NCBI GenBank assembly: GCA_910579515.1 | Contig: CAJTUV010000013.1 | Coordinates: 12,548-76,547 of the forward strand | Origin: an uncultured Hungatella sp. | GTDB lineage: Bacteria; Bacillota; Clostridia; Lachnospirales; Lachnospiraceae | DNA: 64,000 bases | Direction of reading: 5' to 3' | Part shown: in pieces, positions 7,217 through 16,383 of the stretch | Layout of the letters: every line of letters starts with the position of its first letter | Numbering within the stretch: the first letter of the stretch is position 1 | Made by a program: the position numbers and the translations under genes | Notes under the pieces: model-generated | Databases searched by the model: none | Told to the model about the DNA's origin: nothing | The model's input: the letters and a program-made list of their open reading frames with translations, nothing else

Positions 7217-10035
7217 AAAAGAAAGGGAATCTGTTAAAGAAAGAAGCGGTTCAGGCCGAACAGTGGACAGGAGCCCATTTGGTGATGGTGGGAGTTTATA
7301 CGGCCTTCAGTATTCTGCTTATTATTTTCACACTGATTTTATCTTGGGAAATGTGGATGATTCCGCTGTTGATTATCGGCATTATTTCTGTATGGTTTAT
7401 CCATATTAGCCAGTTTGGCACAGAGCAGTTTCAAAGATATTTATACATCACATTGATGTTGGTGGAGCTGTTTTATTACGGCGCTCACGAGGACGGTTTC
7501 TTTGATTTGCCTCTTGCCATGTCGGTGCTGATTTTAGTGCTTCCTACCTTTGATGAGGTAAGGCTGGTTTATGTCGTTGTGGCCACTTATTTGGTAGAGG
7601 TTTTGTACCATGTATGTTTCCATGACAGAATCCGAGTCGGAATTGATATGGTGACGCTGGCAAGGCTGATTCTGGGAATTGCGGCAGTGTTTACTTCCGC
7701 ATGGGTGTCCAGGCTCCTTATCATAAGGCGTCGGGACGAGAGAAAAGAGTTTCGTAAGATGATAGATACTCTGAAAGAGACGAATCGGCGCAGTGAAGAT
7801 TTTCTCGCCAATGTCTCCCATGAGCTTCGAACTCCCATCAACGCAGTCACAGGTATCAGCGACCTTATGCTGCAGAAGGAACTTCCTTCTGATTTAAGGG
7901 CGGATATGTTTTCTATTCAGGAAGCCGGAAAGCGGCTTGCGGGACGAATTGACGATATTTTGGATTATATGGATCTGGTGACGGAACATATTGCCCTGAG
8001 CCGTGAAGATTATTTGATATCCTCCAGTGTGAATGACATGATTACCATGGCTGCCACGCAAAATAAGGACAGCGGTCTGGAAATGGTGTTTGATGTTGAC
8101 GCAGATCTTCCTTCTGCGCTTATCGGGGATGAGGCGAAGATCCGCAGGGTGGTCAAAATTTTATTGGAAAACGCCATTAAGTTTACAGAAAAGGGCGGCA
8201 TTTACATTCATATCGGATGCAGGCGCGAGGCTTATGGAATCAACTTAGGAATTGACATCTCCGATACCGGAATCGGCATGACAACGCAGCAGCTGGCTAA
8301 AGTTTATCAGGAGTTTTACCAGGCGGATTCCAGCCGTACCCGTAAAAACAGCGGTCTTGGATTGGGAATGGCCATTGCTCACGGTATGGTACATACAATG
8401 GGCGGATTTATGAATATTACAAGCGCTCTTGGAAAAGGAAGCCAGATTCATATCAGTATTCCCCATTTGGTTGAGAATGAAGAACCCTGTATGGCCATTC
8501 GGGACCAGGGGGCTCAGTATGTGGGGTGCTATGTCAGACAGGACCGGTATTCCGGCGAAATACGAGAATATTATGAGCGTACTCTGAAGAATCTTGGAAA
8601 CAGGCTGGGGATAAAAATACAATATCTCTACTACTTTTCCGATTTGCAAAGTTTGCTGGGAACCGGAGTCTTGACTCATTTGGTTGTAGCACAGGCAGAA
8701 TATGAAGAGAATCCTGAATTTTTTGAAAAACTGGGGAGCACGCTTTACGTGGCTTTGATTGCAGAATATGATTTTAAGCTGCCAGAAGGAAGCTGCATGT
8801 TTTTGCTTTATAAACCTTTCTGTGGTTTTTCCGTTGTGAATTTTATAAACGAAAGCGGATCTCAGTCTAATTCCAGGCGTGAACTTAATCCTCTGGGAAG
8901 CATTTCCTGTGAAGGGGTAAAGGCTCTGGTGGTAGACGACGAGGCCATGAATCTAACTGTGGCGAAAGGAATTTTGTCCAATTATGGAATGGAAGTAGAC
9001 GCCTCATTAGGCGGAGAGGAAGCCCTCGGAAAATGTATGGAAAACGAATATGATTTGGTGTTCCTTGACCATATGATGCCTGTGATGGACGGCGTGGAAA
9101 CCTTACGCCAGATAAGGAAAATCTGCAATGGAAAATATGAACATCTGCCCGTGATTGCATTGACAGCCAATGCAGTCAGCGGGGCCAGAGATATGTTTAA
9201 GAGTGAAGGGTTTGATGAGTTCGTGGCTAAGCCCATTGAGCGTTCCGTGCTGGAGAGGATTCTGCGCAGAGTCCTTCCCAATAAATGCAAGAGAGTGGAG
9301 ATTGCACAGGAAATCGAAACGGATGAGCTTCAGTCGTCTAAAGAAACGTCATCTGCAGCAGATAGTGACAGTTACACGGAAGAATCTGCCGCTTCTCCAG
9401 TAGTTTTGCTGAAACAAAATGGATTTAATGTAAAACAGGCCATCGGCTATTGTGCAGGCAGTGAGGACTTTTATTTAGAAATTTTGGATAATTATTATTC
9501 TGAAAGTAAGGAGAAACAGACCGAACTTTCTTCCTATTTTGACAACCAGGACTGGGCCAATTATACAATTAAGGTTCATGCATTAAAAAGCGCTTCCCGC
9601 ACTATTGGAGCCGATGGGCTTTCTGACTGCGCCGCCAAACTGGAACAGGCAGGCAAGAACGGGGATGTGAAATATATAGAAGAGAATCATCCAATTCTTA
9701 TGGGACTCTATGAAGAGTGTCAGGCTTTGATTGCCGTATGCACTGGCGCAAAACTTGAGGAGGAGAGCCCATCAGAGTCGGAGGCGAAGGACAATATGGC
9801 TCAGGAAATTCCAGAAGAGGTATGGCAGCAAGCCATGGAAGGCCTGGCAACCGCTTTTGATACCTTTGAGAGCGATGCGGCGGAGTCTATCATAAAAGAA
9901 TTGTCGGAATATACTCGCCATGGTCATTCCTGTAAAGAGTTGCTTGAAAAAATTTCCAGATGTGTGGAAGATTTTGATTTTGATGCTGCTGGTGAGGAGC
10001 TTCACCGCCTGTTGGGAGAGGGGGAGATTCTATGA
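7213..10035 (+). CDS. Hybrid sensor histidine kinase (membrane sensor, HisKA-HATPase, REC, HPt)
   Basis: A 940-residue membrane kinase. Several hydrophobic segments occupy about residues 20-175, with almost no extracellular domain. HisKA has phospho-acceptor His203 in VSHELRTPIN, and the ATPase domain shows the N box LLENAIKFTEKGG, DTGIGM and GLGLGMAIAHGM. Residues about 425-550 resemble a receiver fold without an acceptor aspartate. A genuine receiver follows with Asp619 (LVFLDHMMPVMDG) and lysine motif FVAKPI, then an HPt domain with His789 in VHALKSASRTIGA. About 100 further residues may be a second helical module. The order suggests an internal phosphorelay, His203 to Asp619 to His789, then to the HD-GYP receiver encoded just upstream. 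It overlaps both neighbours by 4 bases. The signal is unknown. Confidence 0.93.
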   Translation: MKKKGNLLKKEAVQAEQWTGAHLVMVGVYTAFSILLIIFTLILSWEMWMIPLLIIGIISVWFIHISQFGTEQFQRYLYITLMLVELFYYGAHEDGFFDLPLAMSVLILVLPTFDEVRLVYVVVATYLVEVLYHVCFHDRIRVGIDMVTLARLILGIAAVFTSAWVSRLLIIRRRDERKEFRKMIDTLKETNRRSEDFLANVSHELRTPINAVTGISDLMLQKELPSDLRADMFSIQEAGKRLAGRIDDILDYMDLVTEHIALSREDYLISSSVNDMITMAATQNKDSGLEMVFDVDADLPSALIGDEAKIRRVVKILLENAIKFTEKGGIYIHIGCRREAYGINLGIDISDTGIGMTTQQLAKVYQEFYQADSSRTRKNSGLGLGMAIAHGMVHTMGGFMNITSALGKGSQIHISIPHLVENEEPCMAIRDQGAQYVGCYVRQDRYSGEIREYYERTLKNLGNRLGIKIQYLYYFSDLQSLLGTGVLTHLVVAQAEYEENPEFFEKLGSTLYVALIAEYDFKLPEGSCMFLLYKPFCGFSVVNFINESGSQSNSRRELNPLGSISCEGVKALVVDDEAMNLTVAKGILSNYGMEVDASLGGEEALGKCMENEYDLVFLDHMMPVMDGVETLRQIRKICNGKYEHLPVIALTANAVSGARDMFKSEGFDEFVAKPIERSVLERILRRVLPNKCKRVEIAQEIETDELQSSKETSSAADSDSYTEESAASPVVLLKQNGFNVKQAIGYCAGSEDFYLEILDNYYSESKEKQTELSSYFDNQDWANYTIKVHALKSASRTIGADGLSDCAAKLEQAGKNGDVKYIEENHPILMGLYEECQALIAVCTGAKLEEESPSESEAKDNMAQEIPEEVWQQAMEGLATAFDTFESDAAESIIKELSEYTRHGHSCKELLEKISRCVEDFDFDAAGEELHRLLGEGEIL

Positions 10036-12725
10036 TTAGAAAACTGCTTGCTCCGATTATAGACAAACATGCCAATTTGCAGGAGCGTATGTTCTGTCTT
10101 ATGACTTATATCGGTCTGGTGGCTCTGACGATTCTTTTATTAGTGAGAACCTTTATGGGAGATCACTATGTGGATCTTCTGATTCATTTGGTCCTGTTGG
10201 TGCTTATTATGACAATCACAGCCCTTAGTATTCATTATCACAAAATCAATGCAGGGGCAGTGACAAATTCTGTTGTAGTTACTTTTTTGTTTCTTCCCTC
10301 TCTGTTTTTTACCAGCAGCGGAATGAATGGAGGAGCGCCTTTATGGTTCGTTTTCTGCTGCCTTTATGTCTGCCTTGTGCTGACAGGAAAAGTCAGAGTT
10401 TTCTTTTTGATGCTTGCCGGAGTCGTTACGTTTCTTTGCTATTATGTGTCCTTTTATAATCCAGAGTACGTAAAGTATCAAACGGAGATTTCCTCGTATC
10501 TGGATTCTGCCCTTTCTGTGATTCTGGTGTCTGCCATGGCAAGCATCATGATTATTTTTCAGAATCGGATTTACATTGAACAGAATAAACTTACAGAAAA
10601 ACAGAAAAAGGAGATTAAAGCGTTAAATCAGGCTCAGAACCGTTTTTTCTCCAGCATGAGCCATGAAATCCGTACTCCGATTAATACGATTATCGGATTA
10701 AATGAGATGATTCTGCGAGGCGATATTTCTGATGAAATCGCAGAAGATGCCAGAAGCATCCAGGGAGCCAGCAAAATGTTACTGACCCTGATTAACGATA
10801 TTCTGGATTTATCAAAACTGGAATCCGGAAAGATGGACATTATTCCAGTGACCTACGAAACCGGTGCGTTTTTTTCGGAAATTGTCAACATGATTTGGAT
10901 TCGTGCTAAAGAAAAAGGCCTGGAATTTCACTTAAGCATCGAACCGTCTATGCCCAGTATGCTTTGTGGAGATGAAGTGCGAATTAAGCAGGTGCTGGTG
11001 AATATTCTGAATAATGCAGTAAAGTATACGAAAGAAGGCTCCATCACGCTGGCGGTTTGGTGCAAACGGATAGGACCAAACCGAGTTTTGGTATCCTATG
11101 AAATAGCCGACACAGGTTCTGGAATCAAAAAAGAAAATATACCTCATCTTTTTGAGGCCTTTCGACGTGTAGACGAAAAGAAAAATCGTTACATTGAAGG
11201 GACAGGTCTGGGTCTTTCGATTGTGAAACAGCTTGTGGATTTGATGAATGGTCAGATTACGGTCAACAGCGTGTATACAAAAGGCTCCACCTTCCTGGTG
11301 ACGCTGGAACAGGAAATCATTGATGAAAAAGAGCTGGGAGCTTTCAGTATGGAGAAGCGGATTCGCCAGGGGCTCAGGGAGGAGTACAAGCAGAGCTTTG
11401 AAGCGCCTACGGCAAGAATCCTGATTGTGGATGACAATAAGATGAACCTGACGGTTGCAAAAAAATTGCTGTCAGACACAAAGGTAAGAGTGGATACGGT
11501 TACAAGTGCAGCAGAATGTTTGGTGTTGGCCGAGAATATTCAGTATGACTGTATTTTGATGGATCATCTGATGCCGGAAATGGATGGAATCGAGTGTCTT
11601 CACGCCCTTCGCAAGCAGAGTGGAGGAGCCTGTCGGGAAACGCCGGTTATTGCTCTGACAGCTAACGCAGGCGGAGATATGCAGCAGCTCTATAGAAGGG
11701 AGGGATTTTCTGGCTATCTGGCAAAACCGGTGAGCGGTGCTTTGCTAGAAGCGGCGGTGATGAGAATTCTGCCAGAAGAAAAGGTTACCCTCTGCAATGT
11801 AGGGGAGGAAGAGGAAGGAACCGACGAGCATATTATGCTGCGCGGCAGAAAACAGCGGATTCCAATCATGATTACCACAGACAGTGTAAGCGATATTCCC
11901 AAAGAGCTGATAGAGCATTTTAATATTCTTTCGGTTCTTCCGTATTATGTAAATACGAAAGAAGGACGATTTCTGGACGAGGTTGAGCTGGAGTCTGATG
12001 ATTTGTTAATCTATATGGCGGATAAAAGAAAGGAAGCTTCTCCCTCCTCGCCGGATATCTCGGACTATGAACAGTTTTTTGCTCAGAAACTTACAGAGGC
12101 TCAAAATGTGATTCATATTTCCATAGCAAGATTTGTGGGGAATGGATATGAAAATGCCTGTGCAGCAGCAGAATCTTTTGAGAATGTAACGGTGATTGAT
12201 TCCGGCCATCTCTCTTGCGGAATGGGGCTGTTCGTGTTGTATGCCGCACAGCTTGCTTCGGAAGAACTTCCGATTGAAGATTTGATTCGGGAGCTTTCCG
12301 GCTTAAGCGAGCATATCTCCTCCAGCTATCTTGTTGCCGGAACCAAGGCGCTTTTAGATACTGGCAGAGTTTCCAAGATTGTTCAAAGAATCTGCGAGAC
12401 TCTTATGGTTCATCCGGTGTTTGAGCTTAAAAAGAGCAGGCTGATTGTAGGAGCTGTAGAGGTGGGCAGACAGGAACATGTAATAAAACGTTATATTAAA
12501 CATACGCTGAAGAATCGAAACGGAATTGATAAGAGCGTTATCTTCATCTCTTACGCAGGAATGGATGATGAAACCCTAAGAGTGATTCGGGAACTGGTCA
12601 GACAGCAATGTCCATTCCGCAGGGTCTATATCCAAAAAACCGTTCCAAGTATTTCCTGTAATTGCGGAGCAGGGACATTTGGCCTGTCGTTTATGAAAAA
12701 AGTGCAAAACGGCGGGACTTCGTAG
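10032..12725 (+). CDS. Hybrid histidine kinase-receiver fused to a DegV domain
   Basis: An 897-residue fusion. Residues about 20-180 contain five or six membrane segments. HisKA carries His211 (MSHEIRTPINTI), and the ATPase domain has LNNAVKYTKEGS, DTGSGI and GTGLGLSIV. A receiver follows with Asp511 (CILMDHLMPEMDG) and KPV. Residues about 609-890 form a complete DegV domain: TTDSVSDIPKELIEH, SSPDISDYEQFF, the DSGHLSCGMGLFV motif, LLDTGRVSK and a C-terminal CGAGTFGLSFM. DegV (FakB) proteins bind fatty acids and in Firmicutes present them to the kinase FakA. Here the domain may sense an acyl ligand or act as an output; this is inference. The gene overlaps the previous kinase by ATGA and probably shares its operon. 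There is no frameshift at the joint, so the fusion is real in this sequence. Confidence 0.92.
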   Translation: MIRKLLAPIIDKHANLQERMFCLMTYIGLVALTILLLVRTFMGDHYVDLLIHLVLLVLIMTITALSIHYHKINAGAVTNSVVVTFLFLPSLFFTSSGMNGGAPLWFVFCCLYVCLVLTGKVRVFFLMLAGVVTFLCYYVSFYNPEYVKYQTEISSYLDSALSVILVSAMASIMIIFQNRIYIEQNKLTEKQKKEIKALNQAQNRFFSSMSHEIRTPINTIIGLNEMILRGDISDEIAEDARSIQGASKMLLTLINDILDLSKLESGKMDIIPVTYETGAFFSEIVNMIWIRAKEKGLEFHLSIEPSMPSMLCGDEVRIKQVLVNILNNAVKYTKEGSITLAVWCKRIGPNRVLVSYEIADTGSGIKKENIPHLFEAFRRVDEKKNRYIEGTGLGLSIVKQLVDLMNGQITVNSVYTKGSTFLVTLEQEIIDEKELGAFSMEKRIRQGLREEYKQSFEAPTARILIVDDNKMNLTVAKKLLSDTKVRVDTVTSAAECLVLAENIQYDCILMDHLMPEMDGIECLHALRKQSGGACRETPVIALTANAGGDMQQLYRREGFSGYLAKPVSGALLEAAVMRILPEEKVTLCNVGEEEEGTDEHIMLRGRKQRIPIMITTDSVSDIPKELIEHFNILSVLPYYVNTKEGRFLDEVELESDDLLIYMADKRKEASPSSPDISDYEQFFAQKLTEAQNVIHISIARFVGNGYENACAAAESFENVTVIDSGHLSCGMGLFVLYAAQLASEELPIEDLIRELSGLSEHISSSYLVAGTKALLDTGRVSKIVQRICETLMVHPVFELKKSRLIVGAVEVGRQEHVIKRYIKHTLKNRNGIDKSVIFISYAGMDDETLRVIRELVRQQCPFRRVYIQKTVPSISCNCGAGTFGLSFMKKVQNGGTS

Positions 12726-12760
12726 AAAAACGTCTGTCTTGAAATGGAAGAGGTGAAAAT

Positions 12761-13495
12761 GTGAACAAATATGCAAAACTTATCGCAGGAAATGCAGCCT
12801 TCGCAGCGGCAGCAGTCTGTCTGTACTCACCGGGACTATTGGGCTTATCGCCCTTTAGCCCCAGTGCGGCAGTGGCTGCTGCTTCCATTGCAGTTGGGGT
12901 AATTGCAGTTCCGACTTTTGTTTGGATGAATAAGTGTCTCCTTGCAGAAAAAGAGATAAAGCTTTTGGGAAGCGGTGAGGAGAAATCAGAGGAAAAAGCG
13001 ATTGAGCTTATGGAAGCGTATCGCTCCAGTAAGGTTTTGGGGGGAATCGCAAAGTCTGCAGTTTCTCAGATGAAGCGTATGGAAAACGTCCAGGCGAATT
13101 ACGAAAAACTTGTGGTTCGAAGATTTGGACAGGATACCTTGAGCTATCAGAAATTTATGGCTGTGATCCACTCTGCGGCAGCCTCTTTCGCTAACGGATA
13201 CGTAAAGATGGCCAACAAGATGATTATTTTTGACGAGGCGGAGTATCAGAAATTGACCACAGATGATTATCGAAAGGATGACATTCCAGACGACATTCAG
13301 GAAAAAAAGAGAGATTTGTATGAAAAAAATCTGGGAGATCTTCGCTTTGTTCTGGAGAAGAATGAGGAGATTTTGTTGGGGATTGATCAGTTGATGATAG
13401 AGATGTCCAATGTTGATTATTCGGAGCATGACATTGGCCATGCGGCTGAGGAGATCGACGTGCTCTTAAAGCAGCTGGAGTATTACAAAAAATAA
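12761..13495 (+). CDS. Membrane protein of unknown function, possibly XpaC-like
   Basis: This 244-residue protein has two hydrophobic segments near the N-terminus (about 8-28 and 35-55) followed by a charged, helical cytoplasmic part with a likely coiled-coil end (EEIDVLLKQLEYYKK). It starts with GTG at 12761, supported by GGAAGAGGTG; the ATG two bases earlier is followed at once by a stop. It sits 26 bases before a solute-binding/VWA gene, and a TelA-like gene follows. XpaC-type proteins often sit beside TelA homologues (xpaC-yaaN in Bacillus), so an XpaC-like identity is plausible from context and layout. I cannot confirm it from motifs. Confidence 0.7.
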   Translation: MNKYAKLIAGNAAFAAAAVCLYSPGLLGLSPFSPSAAVAAASIAVGVIAVPTFVWMNKCLLAEKEIKLLGSGEEKSEEKAIELMEAYRSSKVLGGIAKSAVSQMKRMENVQANYEKLVVRRFGQDTLSYQKFMAVIHSAAASFANGYVKMANKMIIFDEAEYQKLTTDDYRKDDIPDDIQEKKRDLYEKNLGDLRFVLEKNEEILLGIDQLMIEMSNVDYSEHDIGHAAEEIDVLLKQLEYYKK

Positions 13496-13520
13496 TGAAT
13501 AGAAAGGCAGATGATTTACT

Positions 13521-15206
13521 ATGAAGAATAACAAACTACAGATTTTTGTCATCGGAGCCATGGGCGTAGTGGTGTTTGTGCTTGTGTTTTTTGGAATCGT
13601 TCTTACCAGAAACGCCGGAAAATCAAAGAAGACTATAAACACAGAGTCGGCTGCAAAGGTGATTGAGCGATATGTGAAAAATATCGGCCCCAGGCAGGCT
13701 GAGGTGATAAAGTCTCCTGTGGAGCTTGCCAACAGCCGTGTGGATGAGCTTCCTGATATTGATACCAATGAGATTACGGTACAGCCTAATACCATTCTGT
13801 ATGCGGAGATCTTTGCCACTTCAGAAAAGTGCGGACAGGGAAGGGACGGATGGATCAACGAGATGGCAAAGAAGTTTAATAATGCCGGATATGAGGTGAA
13901 GGGAGAACCAGTTTCCGTTATGATTCGGAGCGTGGCTTCCGGACTTGGGATGGATTACATCAGCACCGGAAAATATGTGCCTGACGGCTATACGCCTTCC
14001 AATGATTTCTGGAGCAAGATGCTGATTGCAGACGGGGTACAGATAGAGACTGTCAGCGACCGTCTTGTGGACAATACGGCCGGAATCCTTCTTTCGAAAG
14101 ACACTCACAAGCGTTTGGTGGAAAAATATGGCTCCATCAATCTAAAGACCATTGTGGAGGCTACTGCAAACGGGGAATTTGCCATGGGATATACAAACCC
14201 TTATGCCTCGGCCACAGGATTAAACTTTCTGATTTCCACCCTGCAGACTTACAATGTCCAGGACCCTTTAAGCAGTGATGCTGTGGAGGGATTTCAGTCC
14301 TTTCAGTCCAATGTGCCTTTTGTGGCTTATACGACTTTGCAGATGCGGGATGCAGCGGAGACCGGTACTCTGGATGGATTTGTCATGGAGTATCAGACTT
14401 ATATCAATGATTCAGAGCTGGTACGCAAGTATGAATTTACGCCTTTTGGATTTTTGCATACCAATCCTCTCTACACCACAAGTGAGACGGAGGAGACAAA
14501 GAAAGAGATTTTGCGGCAGTTTGCCCAGTTCTGCCAGACAGAGGAAAATCAGAAGCTGGCTAAGGAATATGGGTTTAATGTGGATTTGAATTATACGGTG
14601 GAGCAGAGAGAGGTTGACGGGACCACTCTTTTAAACGCCCAGGAGTTGTGGAAAAAGGAGAAGGACAGTGGAAAGCCTATACTGGCAGTATTTGTGGCGG
14701 ATGTGTCCGGTTCCATGGACGGGGAACCTTTAAATTCTCTGAAAACTTCTCTGATCAACGGAATGCAGTATATCAACACTACCAACTATGTAGGGTTGGT
14801 GTCCTATTCGGACGAGGTGGTGATCAATGTGCCTGTGGGACAGTTTAATTTAAACCAGCAGTCTGCTTTTAAGGGGGCTGTGGAGAGTTTAAGCGCCAGC
14901 GGCGGCACAGCCACCTTTGACGGAATCATTGTGGCTACAGACATGCTTTTGGCTGCGAAGGAACAGTATCCTGACGCCAAACTTATGATGTTTGTACTGT
15001 CTGACGGGGAGACGAACCGAGGCTATTCGTTAAAGGACATTCAGGAGCCTATTGATGCATTGAATATTCCGATTTATACTATTGGTTACAATGCGGACAT
15101 TCCGGCTCTGGAAAGTATTTCCGCCATCAACGAGGCGGCCAGCATCAATGCAGATTCCGATGATGTGGTGTATAAACTGAAGAATCTGTTTAATTCAAGC
15201 CTGTAA
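13521..15206 (+). CDS. Extracellular solute-binding-like and von Willebrand factor A domain protein
   Basis: A 561-residue protein anchored by one N-terminal membrane segment (about 7-30), with the rest outside. Residues about 50-375 resemble a periplasmic solute-binding fold (for example FAMGYTNPYASATGLNFL). Residues about 385-555 form a VWA domain with the MIDAS motif DVSGS starting at Asp394 and a downstream LSDGETNRGY. VWA domains bind metal and mediate protein contacts. The combination with a TelA-like neighbour suggests an envelope stress or surface-complex role, not nutrient transport; no ABC permease or ATPase lies nearby. The spacing to the next gene is 17 bases, with a GGAAGGAGA site. 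The true ligand is unknown. Confidence 0.85.
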   Translation: MKNNKLQIFVIGAMGVVVFVLVFFGIVLTRNAGKSKKTINTESAAKVIERYVKNIGPRQAEVIKSPVELANSRVDELPDIDTNEITVQPNTILYAEIFATSEKCGQGRDGWINEMAKKFNNAGYEVKGEPVSVMIRSVASGLGMDYISTGKYVPDGYTPSNDFWSKMLIADGVQIETVSDRLVDNTAGILLSKDTHKRLVEKYGSINLKTIVEATANGEFAMGYTNPYASATGLNFLISTLQTYNVQDPLSSDAVEGFQSFQSNVPFVAYTTLQMRDAAETGTLDGFVMEYQTYINDSELVRKYEFTPFGFLHTNPLYTTSETEETKKEILRQFAQFCQTEENQKLAKEYGFNVDLNYTVEQREVDGTTLLNAQELWKKEKDSGKPILAVFVADVSGSMDGEPLNSLKTSLINGMQYINTTNYVGLVSYSDEVVINVPVGQFNLNQQSAFKGAVESLSASGGTATFDGIIVATDMLLAAKEQYPDAKLMMFVLSDGETNRGYSLKDIQEPIDALNIPIYTIGYNADIPALESISAINEAASINADSDDVVYKLKNLFNSSL

Positions 15207-15223
15207 GGAAGGAGACAGTTACT

Positions 15224-16378
15224 ATGGCGTTTACATTGGATATTCCTAAAAAGGAAGAGATTAAAAAGGTAGTTGAAGAGGAGACCAGGGTTGACACAGA
15301 GACCAGTCTTATGATTTCAGACGCCTCAAAACAAAAAGGTGATGAGATACTTCTGACCAACATTGATAATTTTGAGGATAGGAAGGAGCTGACCAAGGCC
15401 ATTGAGGAGTTTGGAGCGGATGTGGTAAAGAAATCTTCCAGCAAAAACGCTCTCATGAAGACCCGCATTGGCGATCTGTCTAAGGCTGGAGGGGAAAGCG
15501 GAGCGGTGGCCAAGGGGCTGGAGGAGCTTTCCCAGCAGATGAAGGATTTGGACCCGTCGGGAATTGATTTTATTAAAAAGGGTCCCCTGGGAAAGCTGTT
15601 TAATCCGGTGAGATCTTATTTTAATAAGTATAAAGAAGCGGATACCGCCATTGCGGAGATTGTTCAGTCCCTGGAAAAGGGAGCCAGAGTACTTCGGGAC
15701 GACAACACCACTCTGGAGCTGGAGCAGGCTTCTATGAGGGAACTGACGAAAGAGTTAAACCAGAAGATTGTATTAGGCGAGGAGCTTGACGCTTATCTGA
15801 CAGAGCAGATTGAGCATCAAAGAGCAATCAATGGAGACGGAGAGAAAATAAAGTTTGTGGAGGAGGAGATTTTATTCCCCTTAAGACAGAGAATCATTGA
15901 CTTTAACCAGATGCTGGCGGTAAATCAAAATGGCATCATTGCCATGGAAGTGATTCGGAAGAATAATTATGAGCTGATCCGCTCTGTGAACAGGGCTCAG
16001 ACGGTTACGATCTCTGCTTTGAATGTAGCGGTGACTGTGGCCGGAGCGCTGTACAACCAGAAGATTGTGCTGGAGAAGGTGAAGATGTTAAACCAGACCA
16101 CCAACAGTATGATTGAAGCTACTTCCAGAATGTTAAACACTCAGGGAACCGAAATCCAGAAACAGGCCATGGACTCTAATCTTGATGTGGAGACCTTAAA
16201 GCGGGCTTTTCATGAGACTTTTGACGCCCTGGAGTCGATCAATGAGTATAAGCAGAAAGCCCTGCCTCAGATGAAGGAGACCATTGCAGAGTTTCGACAG
16301 CTGGCAGATGAGGGGGAGACGGTAATTCGCGGCATTGAGGAGTCTGAGATTATGAGAAGGGGGAACTCTGACAGTTAA
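15224..16378 (+). CDS. TelA-like toxic-anion-resistance family protein
   Basis: A 384-residue soluble, strongly helical protein. The stretch from YFNKYKEADTAIAEIVQSLE through LRDDNTTLELEQASM and LNQKIVLGEELDAYL matches the central conserved part of the TelA/YaaN family, named for tellurite resistance in plasmid-borne members. Chromosomal members are thought to act in envelope or metal stress together with XpaC-like and Ter-type proteins; the biochemical activity is not established. It has no membrane segment and long coiled-coil stretches. It is the last gene of the three-gene cluster; the next gene (MATE) starts 5 bases downstream but has a weak ribosome site. Confidence 0.87.
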   Translation: MAFTLDIPKKEEIKKVVEEETRVDTETSLMISDASKQKGDEILLTNIDNFEDRKELTKAIEEFGADVVKKSSSKNALMKTRIGDLSKAGGESGAVAKGLEELSQQMKDLDPSGIDFIKKGPLGKLFNPVRSYFNKYKEADTAIAEIVQSLEKGARVLRDDNTTLELEQASMRELTKELNQKIVLGEELDAYLTEQIEHQRAINGDGEKIKFVEEEILFPLRQRIIDFNQMLAVNQNGIIAMEVIRKNNYELIRSVNRAQTVTISALNVAVTVAGALYNQKIVLEKVKMLNQTTNSMIEATSRMLNTQGTEIQKQAMDSNLDVETLKRAFHETFDALESINEYKQKALPQMKETIAEFRQLADEGETVIRGIEESEIMRRGNSDS

Positions 16379-16383
16379 GCGGC

